Below, piece by piece: positions 46,906-63,356 of a stretch of 64,000 nt of DNA; position 1 is the first letter of the stretch, and each line of letters begins with the position of its first letter. Origin of the DNA: Serinus canaria (taxonomy: Eukaryota > Chordata > Aves > Passeriformes > Fringillidae); assembly GCF_022539315.1 (NCBI RefSeq), contig NC_066314.1, positions 64,093,543 through 64,157,542 of the forward strand. Reading direction: 5' to 3'. Under the pieces are notes generated by a model, which saw only the letters and a list, made by a program, of their open reading frames with translations, was not told the origin of the DNA and searched no databases. Both the position numbers and the translations under genes were made by a program.

Positions 46906-49900
46906 GAGATGATGTAATTACAAGCATTTTAAAAATTATTTGCAACTCACTGGCCCTGAGAATAGGCTTGGTTTTGTTTTGTTACATTCATTTGATTCAG
47001 TCCCTTAGCCCCATACCTTAAAAAAACAAAAGCCATCATCAATAAAAACACTAGAATTTTATTTTTTTTTAAAAAAGACCTCAAACTCTGGATTCGCGTA
47101 CAGTTGCAGTCTGACAAAAAAGATCTGGAGAATGCATATGGAGTTTGAAACATGGGGAGGATGGCAGCAACTTAGTGTTCACAGAAAGGGCCCCAGTAGT
47201 GTTCTCTGGATGGAAAGGCAGTCAACAGGTTTCAAACTTTAATCAAGAAAATATTCTGCTGAGGAACTGCAGCATGTCCTGCCTGACTGACCTGTGGCTT
47301 GTTGAGGCTTGTAGCAAGCTGATGACAATGAAGGTCCCACTTAACCTTTGCATAACCACTTAACCACTCAGAACCTTTGCTGGGTGCTGAGGTTGGCAGG
47401 GATCTGGTCAAACCCCCTCTGGTCAGGCAGGGCCAACCAGGCACAGCATGTCCAGGTGACTTTTGTGTGTCTTCAAGGATGAAATGCTTTCTCCCTTTCC
47501 CCACTTGCTCTGGTGGCAAAGGCAGACAGTTTGGCTGTTTTGCTGCTGGCAAAATTCTACACTGGGAAATCAGAAACGGGGAGGGGAGGAAGGCAGGTGT
47601 CAGTGTTGGTGGAAAGACAGTGTTACCTTTGCTAGCCCTGGCAGGCAGCTACGCATTCCTATGGCTCAGGATGTTAATGCTGTCTTCGCATTCCCATGGA
47701 TCTGCCAGTGGAAGTGAGGTCAATGGGAATCTCCCTCCTGCAGCTGTTCTAGTCTGCCACTGCTTTTTTATTTTTAGTCATACCTAATAAACTCACTTCA
47801 AAGACCCCAAGAGCAGTTCAAATCCTGCAGTTCCCACAACAGGCCCCAAGGCCCTGCAGTCCTGGTCTGTTTCAAGGTCAAAGGCTACTTTCATTCCAAA
47901 TAGCATCAGCCTTGAGAGAACTCCTTCTCTGTTGCTGTGATGACATTGTCTTAAGATGTCCTTTATGTGTGAACTGGGAAGAGTTTCCAACAGCCACAAA
48001 CATTTTTTTCCCTTTGACTTAGATTGTGCAAGTAGAAGTGATTGCATTTCTTTGTGAAGGTGAAGATTTCCACTATGAAGCTTCCCTACTGGACAATGTG
48101 TGATTTTCCTGTCTTACCCAGTGCTGAGGATGGACTTAATTTGGTAGATAATGGTGAGGAAATGGGTGGATTGTCTCTGGTTCTCTGTATTCTGCAGTGT
48201 GCACCTTGGCCATGACAAAAAGCTGTGACTCATCAGAGCACTTTATGCAGAAAGTCTCTATTGGTTTTTTTTGGTCCCTCACCATCTTGTAACAGCAGGC
48301 TGAAGAAAATAATGCAGGTATGCAGTTGTCTAGACCACAGCAGTAAAGAGAATGAATCATCCTCTGCAAAAACGTTCTCTTTCTACCACTGGACACCCAA
48401 GGATCCAGCTAGAGCCTTTCTTTACATTGGTACTTTTGATCATACTCCATCTGTCAAATTCACCACTTCACTCCAGCTCCTGAGACCTGGCTGCAACCTG
48501 GGGGCCCTTGAGCAATGTGACAGAGTAACTCCTTGGGCCCTTGCTCTCAAGGGACCTTGGGTTTCAGATCTGTCACTACTGAAATCCCAGTGTCTCCCAA
48601 TCTCACACCTCATGAGCTCCAAGGACTTCAGAGTCACGCCAGAGACAGGTGACACATTGCTAAAAAACACTGTCCATTATTTTTAGGCAGAGCAGATCAA
48701 GTACATGGTGTGCTGGGACTTGTAACTTACTGACTGTGATTTTATAGAAATACGTGGCTGGGAAAAGCTCAGGGAGAAATGTACACCCTGTCATTCCTCA
48801 TCAGATACCGGCTCAGAAAAATCTCTCCTTGTTGTACGATGCTTATCTACACCCTTAACAAAGCTGTTCCTTCTACGACCTGTGACTCAATATTAAGTCT
48901 TTGGTGAGATTGGCCTATCTCTGTTTAAACACAGCGGACACTGTTCATTGCAGAGTGCCATTTTTCCCTGGATAGATTAACCCTCTTGTTAAGTACGTGG
49001 AAAGAGCAAATGTCATGTTGGTTTAATAGCTGATAAAAGCTCTATCATGGGAATGTACCTTGTTTTTTGGTTGAAATGGATTAGATTAGCCTTTTGATTT
49101 TTTTCCAGATCTAGTTTCTTTTATGTTTCCATTAAAGAGGCTTTCTGCTTTTAATGCACTGCTGTGCACGTGCTTTCTTTCAGGCACCATGTGATTCCTG
49201 CAGTTTTCCTATAAACCTTCTCCCTCTGCAAGCATCATTTCTGCTGCTAGATCTTCCTTCCATTCAAAAGACCCCTGCTGATGGACCACTGGACACCACA
49301 GACATTCCTGTCCTGATGGTCCAAGCTGTGAAATTAAACAGGCCAGCAGTTTCTCTTGTTTGGGCATCAAGGACTGCTGAGCTTTCTGTGACCAAACTAG
49401 GCATAGCTCTTTGCCTCATGCCAAGCACCCTCAGTGCAGCAAACCAAAAGGAGGCACCTTGCAACCAGAACAAGACCCCAAACCAAGAAAGCAATACAGC
49501 TGTAGGGTTTGTTTTTCTCTTTTCTTAAATCATGTTAAAAACAGGCAAGCTGGGACAAGCTTCCTTGATGGCAGAGCTGTAGGATGGGGGAGGGCAGTGG
49601 GAGGCATAAAAAAACCCAAAACCAAATCCCAAAACAAAGCCAAAATCAATTACAAGATATAAGTATAGCTATTTGGTCTCTAGTTCTCTAACATCAGATT
49701 TTGGAGTGGTGAATCATCTACCTCACCAGCAGCACAAAATGATCCTGGAGAGGCTTCTGAGTAATACAAACCATGTGATGAGTCCCTTTGCTTTCTCCCT
49801 ATGATGTAAGGAACAGTCCTTCACCTTTTATCCCAAAATTGCTAGCAGGTATGAGAAACACCCCTTCCTTCTGTAATTACAGATGCTTCAGTCTTTCTTT

Positions 49901-50123
49901 TTATAGAAAACTCTGAACTGAAATGCACAACTCTGCATTGTGAATATACTGGGGGGATTACATATATATTTTTATATATATATATATATGGAACTTTTAG
50001 ATATATATACACACATATATATGTATTTGTCCCCACCCTCCCTTCCCCCTCCTCCATTCTACCACTTCTTTGCTAGAAGGAGGGAAAATGTTAACTGATA
50101 GTCACTTGCAGAGGTTTGTCACA

Positions 50124-50129
50124 TTTATT
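50124..50129 (-). terminator. ETV6: Possible proximal ETV6 polyadenylation signal
   Basis: This is an AATAAA on the minus strand about 720 bases after the stop codon. A second one lies at 50532-50537, about 310 bases after the stop. Either could give a short-UTR isoform. Single hexamers are common by chance in AT-rich sequence, so this is weak. Confidence 0.25.
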
Positions 50130-50844
50130 TTTCTCCTCTCTGGAGCACTTAGGTGATTGGTTTTGGTCCATATTCCAGCAATTAACAGCCACTCAGAGTA
50201 CTCTTTGTGAGCCCAAGCTATGCTGGGATGACAGCCCAGCCTACATCTGAAGGGTGTCTCCTCTTCATTTGACAGGTATGTGTGAGAAATTCTTTTGGTA
50301 GCTTCAACACATTTCCCAGTGGCAGCACATATAAATTGATCCAAGCAAACTGGAAGCCTTGAGCAAATCCCTTCTGTGTTGCTATTGTTTATGCAGTGTT
50401 GTGTCATGAGACTTGCACAGAAAATAAGAGCACTCTATTTCCATAGGAAAGCCTTCCAAAAACAAAAAACCAAAAAAGAAGCATAATCTGATGTCTTGTC
50501 CTATGTGAGATAAGGAAAGTCAAACTGCATGTTTATTAGGGAAAAAAAATGACAAAAAAACCCCAAAACTGAAACAAACCAAAAAGAAAGAAAAAACTCA
50601 AGGGAGATTTTGTAGGAACAGTGAAGTAGTGCATAAGTCCAGGCTTTCTCCCCTTGGCTTTCCTGCCAGCACCACTTCTGCCGGTGAGTTTGTTTTGTTA
50701 AGGTGCTTCAGGTCCTGCGTGGTCTTCAAGCTAAGCAGCGACCTCAAGTACTGCTCCTGTGCTGTTGCTTCCCCTCCCAAACCGTGCCGACCGTCAGGCT
50801 GATGTTCCTCCCCTGGACCCACAGAGGTGCTGCACCTGTTTCCT

Positions 50845-54243
<3,399 letters not shown>

Positions 54244-54268
54244 TCAAAAGAAAAAAGGAAAAAAAATG

Positions 54269-54301
54269 GTGAGATGATTCTTTAAAACCTTCCTAAGCCC
54301 C
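54269..54301 (+). repeat. Direct repeat, copy 1 (near exon 7 acceptor)
   Basis: This 33-bp copy starts GTGAGATGATTC and continues through TTAAAACCTTCCT to AGCCCC. It matches the copy at 54874-54906 with two mismatches that I can see. On the coding (minus) strand it ends 35 bases before the exon 7 start, so it covers the likely branch-point zone. Confidence 0.85.
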
Positions 54302-54873
54302 AAAATGAGTTGCATAACTATCACAGCTACCTAAAGTAACCAAGACAGTCCAAGAAATTACATGTACCATTTTTTGCTGTTTGCAGGCCCATTCTGCCTC
54401 CACAGCCCTCACCACCTAAATTTTGTGGGTCTCTTTCCACACAGGGCAATTTAAGCAAGGAGTTTAACAAGAATTCCAAGCAAGGCTTTTCTACAGTTTC
54501 TTGGAACACAGATAACAAAAGACACAATTAACTAGAGGAGACATTAGATGGAGGGAGATGCTCATGCCAAGTGGGATGTGACAGGCCTGTTCTTAATGAA
54601 AACACCTTTTGTAAAAGCCTGGGAGTAGTGGCTAATAGGCTGAATCTGTCAGCAATCCTTGCTTGGAGCACTGTTCCTCTGGGATTCCCCTGCATTAACC
54701 AGTTAATGCTCACAGAACACTGTGGGGACTGATAGCCTGTTTCTCCTCTTGTTACACAGGTGTAACAAGAAACCTGTTGGGTTGCACATCTGTTTCTGTG
54801 ACAGATCCTCCCCTTCATTCTGGGAGCTGTTGGCCCCAAAGGCCATGGCCAGAGCACTGAGGTACACTCAAGT

Positions 54874-54906
54874 GTGAGATGATTCATTAAAACCTTCCTC
54901 AGCCCC
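54874..54906 (+). repeat. Direct repeat, copy 2
   Basis: This is the second copy of the 33-bp repeat, 605 bp from the first in the same orientation. Similarity does not extend clearly beyond the repeat on either side, so this is not a simple 600-bp tandem duplication. Confidence 0.85.
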
Positions 54907-55589
54907 CAGAGGAGATGGCTCTGCTGAAGCTGAGAGTCACAAGAAAGAAGCGATAGGCACTGGCAGCAGAGCTGTCCCCAAATTAAGGACTTGGAAGAGG
55001 AGGATCAGCCCCTTAGGCTATGTCTACATGAAGGAGCAGTGGTTGCTGTCTGGCAGAGACTCCCAGCAGAGAGACAACTCTGCTGGCAAAGCTGTGAGCT
55101 GTGAGCTGTGTGTGCACGAGTGTACAGCAGCCACCTCGCCATGGGCAAGAAATGCCGAACCAGGAGAAGCACATTTTTGTTCTGGGAGTCTCCATGTCAG
55201 GAGTTTGGCTTTATCAAAGGAGACTGACCCACCTGCCTAAAACACCCAGTAAGAGCAGATCCCCTCTGCTTGCCCTGACTACAATAACTCTGCAATGGGA
55301 GGCCACATCAAGAACTCCTGTGGCAATGAAACACTGACAGGGACAAAGTTTTCCCTGCAAAATCTAGACTCCTCATTGGGAACCTCCCTGAAATACTGTT
55401 TGTGCTTCTTCCATTTCTTATAAGCTGAAAGGCCACTGTGTTGCCCAAGTGGCCAATAGTCTAAAGGAGCTTCAGTTTTGGACACCAGCATGAGACCTGA
55501 TGGCATGGCCCATTATTAATGTGCAGGTTGGTAATAAAATTCCCATTAGCCCATATCTCCAGCATGTTCAGAACCATGGAGATGACAGC

Positions 55590-55972
55590 ACAACCCTCAG
55601 GTGTGTCAGCTACTCCTCTTAGTTTTGCGTTGTCTGAGAATCTGTCCCATCATCCAGGTCATTAACAGACATGCAGTACTGCCCCCAGAATCAATCCCTG
55701 GGGTAAAATGACTAGTGACAGGATTTTGTGCCATTGATCACCATCTTTGCAGCCCAGCAGATCAACCAGTTTTCAATCCACCTCACTGTATTCTTGTCTA
55801 GGTCATTAATTAGTCTGTCTTTGAAGCTGTCATGAGACAGTTTCAAAAGCTTTTCTAAAATCAAGATAAGCTATATCCACCATTCTCCCTGAATGCACTG
55901 AGCCAATTGCTTTGTTGTAGGTGAGTATCACAGTGGCCAAGCATGATTTCTCTTTGCTGACTATTCATACAT
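55590..55972 (-). mobile_element. CR1 LINE fragment in ETV6 intron
   Basis: This is an old, diverged piece of a CR1 reverse transcriptase frame in reverse orientation. Recognisable stretches include 'CTGTCCCATCATCCAGGTCATTA', 'CAACCAGTTTTCAATCCACC' and 'GCATGATTTCTCTTTGCTGA', which are common in amniote CR1 copies. There is no intact open frame and both ends are truncated. Boundaries are approximate. Confidence 0.75.
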
Positions 55973-56544
55973 TCATATGAATATACTTATATACATATAC
56001 AGAAATATCTATACATAACTCGGCCCTAAACTATAAAAATTAGTGATGGCTTTCCAGAGAACAAACCAGGACCTGCCCTCTTAGAAAGAAATACATAATC
56101 ATGCAGCATTTGGTGCCTGTCAGAGGGCAGCCTGTGGAATCTGGGAGTTGCTGCAGACAGGAACACAGAAAGCTCCTACTCTGTAGTACAGAGCTCCTTG
56201 TAAACTCCATCTCACCAGAATATCCTCAGCATCAGGTTTGAAGAAGAGGTAAAATGTCTTGAGAGAGAAGGATTTTTCATTCTTGCACTCCTTATAATTT
56301 TATAATTACATGCATTTATAACTAAAGGTCTTTAAACCAAACCAACAAGTTCTCTGTATGCAGAATAGATTTTAGTGCTTCAGGATGGATGCTTTGTATT
56401 TCTAATGTACACAGAATAAAAGACTACAGTTTTCCAGTAGTAATTTATATGCCAGCTTTTCTTCTTTCCCCCTGCTTATAACTGAATCCTGTAATGCTAC
56501 AAGAGGCAAAGTGCTGCAGGAGGAAAATGGCATTGCTCCCTTAC

Positions 56545-56687
56545 CTTGTGGTTTCCCCACAGCCGGGCCAGCCCATTGGGATCCACTATCCGAAAGATTT
56601 TGGATTCTTTATCTTCCCATCGGATGAAATTTTCGTACCGGCTGTCAGAAAGCAGCTGATAAACATAATCCCAAAGCAACCTACAGT
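56545..56687 (-). CDS. ETV6: ETV6 exon 6 (human numbering): first half of the ETS DNA-binding domain
   Basis: This internal coding exon is 143 bp. On the minus strand the acceptor reads ...CTACACAG and the donor is GTAAGG. It starts with the last two bases of an Asp codon and ends on a complete Lys codon, giving 47 whole codons. The translation begins [12 protein letters not shown] and ends LARLWGNHK, which I recognise as the ETV6 ETS domain, helix 1 through the start of helix 2. Human-equivalent residues are about 338-384. Arg369 and Trp380, both sites of human germline or functional variants, are intact. The close paralogue ETV7 is the main alternative, but the match through the later exons favours ETV6. 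The protein is a nuclear repressor that binds GGAA-core sites. The preceding exon (central linker) is not in the window. An open frame runs through the donor for a few codons, but that part is intronic. Confidence 0.97.
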
Positions 56688-58341
56688 CTGTGTAGAGAGA
56701 AGCAAGAAAATAATTACTTTTCCTTTTTTTTTTCCCTTGTGATTAATTCTGGAAACTTTTTGGGTGGATGGATGTATAGTGAAAGGACAGTTGGGATCAG
56801 GGCTGAAACAGCTGCTGTGACCTGAAATGAAAATGGCTTGGCTGGTATTGAGGAATGTTTGCAAAATGGACTGGAATATACAGCCTCTTCTGATGCATCC
56901 CAGTTCTCCTGACACTGAGAGAGCATCTCCATCTCATCAAAAGCTGTCTTGGGTGACCTGCTGGTCTTAGTTGTGTGTTTATGGTTGTACTGAAGCACAT
57001 AAAGCTCACACTGTTGGCCCTGATGCTGTTGCTGGCTGTTTTAGTGGAGAAATCACAAATCCTGCAACCTGCTCTCCCTGCTTGAGGCTGCCCCTTTCTG
57101 TGCTAAAATGTGAGTCTAAAGCATGGGCAATATTACAGCTTTCCTTTGTAGACTCCATGTGATATAAAACTGACAGCTTTTCCCATTTTCAATTTCATTT
57201 TTTGTTTTACTTTTTAAGGTTCCTGAAAAGAAACAACACCTAAGTATTATAATTACTTGAGTGCTATTGAGAGGTTAAATACTTTCTATTTGGATAATTG
57301 AATTCAAATTTCCTCTTGGCAAACACTCCTTAGGTCACTAATTAAAGGTCTAACAGACACTTAAGTTTTAGTTTAGTGTTTTTCAGTTTCATGGCAGTCT
57401 CTTGAGACTGAGGAAGCCAAGAACTGAGCTGCTCCTACTTCCTGTTTGCAATGTGTGTGTGCAGCACAGAATAACTGGGAATATGGAACATGGAATGTGA
57501 ATTGTACAGAGCTGGGGGTACTGCTGCTGTCAGAAACAACAGGGTTTTCACAGCTCAGCTATCCAGATTTCTGAGGTGGCTGTGAGGTTGCATTTCACCT
57601 TGAAAGCAATAGCAGCCTCTGAGAAATGGCTTGTAGAGTTGTTCCAGGGCTGCCAACCAGAGACATCGAGCTTCTAAATGCTAAAATGGATTTTTGTCAG
57701 CCTATCCTTCTATTCCTGTGTCTGTCTGGGGCTGGCACATGTTATAATGGGCATGATGACATGGGAATATAAAATACTTTTTGAGAAAGGATATGAATAA
57801 CACATTTAGTGAGCACACCTGAAATGGATAGAGATTTTAAAGTTATTTTCCCACTTCCAAACTGCAAAGAGTATCTCTGACACCAGTACTCTCTCTAAAA
57901 CCAGAGTTTAGTTTGCCAGTGCCCTTGCTTTATTCTCTCCCTGCCAGTCCTACAAAGAATAAAGCATTTTGTTTTGAAGAGATGGCATCTGGCAAAAATC
58001 ACAGGTTCCCATTCTAGCTAAAATATACCCTGATGGTCACCTCATCCCTGACATCAACAAGAGGAGAAATGTGAAAGGCAAGAGACAAGACTTTTTGCTT
58101 GGAAAAGCCTTCTTTTCATTAACATTTTTTGTAGAAAAACATTTTCCACGGAAAAATGTCCATCCCCATTTGGGATTTTTCTAGGTTTTAATTTAAAAAA
58201 TGAAACCTGGGCACAAGTTTCCCTGGACTAATTGAGAGGTCTGAAAACTGAAGTCGAATTCTACCACTTGAATTTCTGGCAATAATCCTCTTACAAATTC
58301 ACAAAACACAATTCTTTCATTGGCTTTCTGTCAGTGTTTTT

Positions 58342-58342
<1 letters not shown>

Positions 58343-58392
<50 letters not shown>
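58343..58392 (+). repeat. CA dinucleotide microsatellite
   Basis: About 25 CA units with one AA interruption at 58377, in an ETV6 intron. Likely polymorphic. Confidence 0.95.
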
Positions 58393-59913
58393 AGAAAAAA
58401 CCTTATTTTCTAGACTTCATTTATGATTCAAGACAAGGAAGATTATATTGCTCTTCTGGTTTGTGCCTTTTAATATTGTGGGAGGTTTTCAGATAAAAGG
58501 GTAGTAAAGCCTTGCTTAGATGGTTCTTTGACACGTGCAATTCATTCCAGAACTTTTCCAATGCAAGAAGTGTATATAAAATGTCTTTTTTAGTGCAAGA
58601 ATCCTTGGAGTCAGCTGGAGGGATGGTGCTCCTGAAGCAGCTAGTCAATGTCAGGCTTTGTCATATTCTTGAATGTTCAACCTAGGGCAGACAACCTCCA
58701 ATTACAGCACATTACAGATCATATTTACAGTTCTGCAGAGATATGGTTTACACTCCTCTTTACTTTCACCTCATAATTTGCAATAGGCAATGTTATTTTT
58801 AATCTCTTTCTCTCACATTCAAACACACACCCTGGGCCCCTATCTGCACAAAACTAAAGAAGCACACAAAAAAATCAACCTGAGATGTCCAAGTGGAAAC
58901 AATGAGAGCTTCAGATGCTAAGAGCTAGGATTCAAGTGCAGATTTGAGTTTTTTATTGTTCAGTTAGTTTTTAGGATGGATTCAGGCAAAGCTTGAATAT
59001 AAATACACCTCAAATGAGAGAAACAGATCTGCATCTTGAAATCTTCACAAGAAAAATCATAAGTGATCAAGGGCCCCATCCCATATTCTCAACTGACTGA
59101 GCTGCTCAGACTTGCAGAGGTATTTAGTAGGCTGGTGGAATTCACAAAAAACCCCAACCACCCAAGTATCTGAGACTGCTGTTTGCTTCAACAACAAGAC
59201 TGAAAATCCTTGAAAACTCTGCTTGGTTCCTACAACCACTTAAAAATTTGATTTCAAACCATATGGCTATCTATCAGCAAATTTAGATATATGACTCAGT
59301 TGCAGTAATTTACTGAGCATCAGGGCAACTGTGGTAACTGTGTCTCCAGCCACTGCAAATAGGAAGTAAAAAGCATTAAACACCAGTAGGAGAGATTCAG
59401 GCTTGCCACATTTCTTCTCCCCAGAGCTGAGAGGTCCAAGCACAAGTTAGTTATCTTAGAGCAGCTGATGCTTTGCAGCACACCTTAGCTGTGTATGAGC
59501 TTTGCTTGCACAGGACCTAAAACAGCTTGCCTTCCTTCTAGTTTCACTTGGGACCCCCTTAGGAACAGGCACTCAAGGGCTTTTTGTTTGTTTTTAACCA
59601 CAAATGGTTACCCTACATATCTTTCCCCACAGTTTGCACAGTAAAAAATATGAGGTGTGGAGGGTTCTCCCTGACAGAGGATCACTAATTAAATAATCTA
59701 CCATCTTTAACAGACATTAGAGACAATGAGTCCAGGCTACCTGGTAACTCTTAGAGACTGTAATGAGCTTGGATTACAGCAGAGCCCATCTGCAAGCTGT
59801 GAAATTGGTCAAAGAAGAGGTGATGCTAGAAAATGCTTTTAAAAGGAGCTTCTCTGCTAGGAAAAGAGGCACCTCCACAAAAGGCTGCTGGAGATGACAG
59901 ACAACGTGCTCAG

Positions 59914-60006
59914 GCACAGGGTGGGATTCTTGTGCTGGGCCAGCAGTTGGACTTTGATGATCCTTGTGGGTGCCTTCCAACTCAGGATGCTCTATGATTC
60001 TATGAT
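59914..60006 (+). mobile_element. CR1 LINE 3' end, short fragment
   Basis: The terminal 90 or so bases of a CR1: GGTGGGATTCTTG, a GTTGGACTTTGATGATCC segment, TTCCAACTCAGGATGCTC, and the ending CTATGATTCTATGAT with its short 8-bp tandem. It is heavily 5'-truncated, as is usual for bird CR1. Confidence 0.85.
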
Positions 60007-63000
60007 ACAGAAAGTTGCATTTTCCAGGAAGGTCAAAAGTGTGATGTGTATTTTTAGAAAGGACAGAGGAAATGGAGAGAAGGACTTGTACGTGGCTGGT
60101 TGTTTTGTAAATGTCAATCACTAGTATGAGGGAAGTCTGGATGGTGGAAATGACTCCATGAAGACTCAATCTCTTCCTTGGCTGTCAGAAGGCCTCTGAA
60201 GGAGCTGCTGCATGAGGGGTGTGTGTTGGCTAGTGAGTAATAGCAAAAAGCACATGGATGCTGCTGAGGCCAAGCAAGTTTAAAAGTGTGGGAGATTCAA
60301 TCAGGGAGTTGAGTCAGGGCTGGTACCTAAATTGTTTGAGCATGCTGTGATTTCCTGCCTTTTGGCTAAAATAAGTTTACTTAGAAAGCAACTATGCCTC
60401 CCTAGCACAGGGAAACATCATTTCCCCCTAGCACACATAAACTTCTTTTTTAAAGTGAACTTAGATGGTTGAACATTGTACATTCTGCAGCTACAGAGAT
60501 TCAGCTGCAGATAAAGCTGGGCCTGAGAGGCTTTAAGGTGATGTAGTTGGGAGTGGGAAGATGGACTGGGTGAATGGCCTCATCAACATGGAAAGGGCTC
60601 CTGAACACTGGCACTTTCTTGCCCTACCATTTTCTCAGCTGTAATACTGAGCAAGTCTGAGCTATGTAATTAGCTGGGAATTAGGGCAAACTGCAGCTTC
60701 AAACAGAGAGGTATGGCTACAACCTTCCTCCTACAGCTAATGCTTCCAGAGGGACTTTTACAGTTATGTACATGGTAGTGATAAGGTGTAGAGTACTTAG
60801 CTGGTTCTCAGATTGTCTGACATAAGCACTGCCCTACATGTGCAAGAGGCAGCAGCTTCCCACTCCTGCTAATAAAACCCATGCTATTATTAATTGATTA
60901 GGCAGAGTCTTCTGAATACACACCTAAAGAATACCAGCATATAAATACTTCCTAATAGCTATATGATAGTAATAAATATCCCTTAGAATTGAAATGCCAC
61001 CTCAGAATGATCTGTAAATGAAACATTATGGATCTTAGGTTTCTAGTATTTTGATATTTGTCCAGCCATTACAAATGACTTCTCCAGTATCATTTGGCCA
61101 AGGTCATCTTCATGTTGTAGTAGTGAGAGGTCTCACATCTGTGCTCCCTAGAACTAAATAATGCTGTTAACAATATAGGCATATGCATGCTGAAGACCTC
61201 TTTTGTTCAGGATATAACATTCCCCATCACTGAAATATTCCTTAAAGCAGAGGCTCTATCTGAGCCCTCTGTTGTTTAAATGGGACCCATGGTGCAGAGC
61301 TGGCCCTTTTCATGAAGTAACTACCAAAACCCTCTGTAACCACAGAAATGTTTTGTGAGACCCACCCACATCTTGCACTGGAGAGCATTATATAAAAAAT
61401 GTTTGATCTGGCTGATGATTGCCTTGGAGCCCAACATGGCTCCACACAGGAAGAGATGCCAAAGGAATGTTGTCATACTCCCTCTGACATCAGCTGAGGC
61501 CTTACCCCTTGCTGTGTAGGTTAGCCTAAAATCTCTCCAGCATGATATCATTTGACTTAAATGGTTCTGTGATTTCTACCAGCTGAAGAGTTCCCCAAGC
61601 TCAGCCCTGTTTGTTTTACAAGCTGATTTGTGCTTCAGCTGCATTTGTTCAGAGTGAAACAAACAATGGCTGTTCACAACTGAAACTAATGAACAGAACC
61701 CTGCAAGTTCTCTGGCACTCTAGTTTCTCTAAGTACACCTGAAGTGTGTGTGAAGACAACATGGTGATACTCAGGGTGTCAAAATGATGAACTGATGTAA
61801 TTCACAGTCACTGGAGATGGGGAAGGGCTTTCAGTCCCAGAAACTCTCTGACCTTGGGAATGCCACTGTCAAAAGAGTCCTGGGAATGGTCTGACTGGGG
61901 AGTTTCCTTAACAGACATGCTGCAGGAGCATTGTGCTGTGTTGAGACACAGTCAGCCTCAAGATCTATCCAAGACATGTTCATTTTAGCAGAGAAAACCA
62001 AATGAAAAAAATAACCAAGTCTCACGGTTTAGGGTTCAAATGGCTCTGAGGCCTGGGGGAGCACTGACCAGTCCTGAGATGGAGCATCCTGGTCATCAAT
62101 GTCTGTTAATCCATGTCCAGGTCACTGAGGGAAAATGTTTTTTTTTCTGTGAAATGTTGCTGCTGGAAGCAGAATGGTAAGCTGGTACAGTAAAGCCAAT
62201 GTTTTTTTTGTGGAGAAACCTCCTGACAGACAACTGTTTGTTCAGCTCAGTAAATTCAAGCTGGGGCTGAGTAAAGAGGTTGCCAGATCACACAATACAA
62301 CAGTTACATGTTGCTTCTGTCTTGTACCCAAACACAAAGTGGGAGATCAGGCAGAAGGAGAGAGGAAACCTGAGACAGTCATGCTGCTAACAGTTGTACT
62401 GTGAGGTTGTAAAAATAACAGAGCAAGATGAGGCCAAGCTCTGTCTTTGGCAATAAAAACTTGTACAGGGAAGAAGGATCCAAAATATACCTCATGTGGT
62501 TGTAGAAAAGAGCACTGAAATCACAAGGAATGTGTAATAGATGGATCACAGACCATTTGATAGATGAAGACTTTGAAAGCTAAAGACAGTTGTATCTGTC
62601 TTTACAAAAAAATACTGTATTTTTTGTATTTTTTCTTCCTCTCCTCTTCTTCTGCTCCATCCCCCCATCCCCACCAAATAGATGGGCATTTTCAGTATTC
62701 TCTTCAAGTGCTTTCTTTTCCTGGTCCACCACAATGGCAGAAAAGACTCCTGCTAAAGAAACCTGTCTCTGATTCTCCTGTGGCTTTTCCTCAGCTTTAT
62801 TGTTCATGAAAGGCAATGACTGGAAAAGAAATTCAACCTCTGCCTTTTCATATGCACTTCTTACAAACACCTCACAGCCTCTTTGACATCAGAAGACCAG
62901 CCAAACACATTAATGATGGGAATTTAACAATTAAGAATGATGTTTTACATTCAGAATTGTACTTAAGAGAAGTTGGCAAAAGCAGGAATTACTTAATTGC

Positions 63001-63356
63001 AGCAAAGGCATTCCCAATAAGGGTAATAATTTTTAACCCCACAATGTGAGAATCTCTACTATTTTTGAACAGTTCAGTCTTAGGTTTAGACTTCTGGCTT
63101 TTTCCAAGTGCAGAAAACCAGTCTGTATTATGTTGCTCCCTATGAACCTCACTTCTGTGTTCTCTCAGAAAGCCCAGAGTACTATGGGAGGTGTGAGCAT
63201 GGCTGGAGGACACAACTCCTGGTTTGTTCCCAGGAAGTCCCTCCTGAAGGGACCTCATAAGCCATAAACTGGTGATTTCTGATGGGTCCCTTGCAAAAAA
63301 CTCAGATGTGACCTTCCCCTCTTGGGGTTAAAATTCCATATTGAGATATGGCCAAA

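Larger units (their letters stand above)
46880..50844 (-). other. ETV6: Probable ETV6 3' UTR (about 3.9 kb)
   Basis: This is the sequence between the ETV6 stop codon and a distal polyadenylation signal. No splice-site-bounded coding exon is visible inside it. It contains a T-run-rich, AT-rich block at 46880-47150 with long T and A stretches typical of a UTR end, an AT dinucleotide tract at 49962-50027, and A-rich sequence at 49606-49650. Near 50436-50450 a minus-strand motif (TTTCCTATGGAAATA) resembles what I remember of the mammalian ETV6 3' UTR; that is from memory and unchecked. Human ETV6 also has a multi-kilobase 3' UTR, so the length is plausible. Shorter isoforms could end at hexamers at 50532-50537 or 50124-50129. 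The exact end is inferred. Confidence 0.6.

Noticed and set aside
46947..47153. 68-codon minus-strand frame near the ETV6 UTR end
   Set aside because: Sits in AT-rich probable 3' UTR next to the poly(A) signal and has no domain.
58130..58170. Short inverted repeat around ACATTTTCCACGGAAAAATGT
   Set aside because: Resembles pieces of old DNA transposons, but is too short to assign and could be chance in AT-rich DNA.
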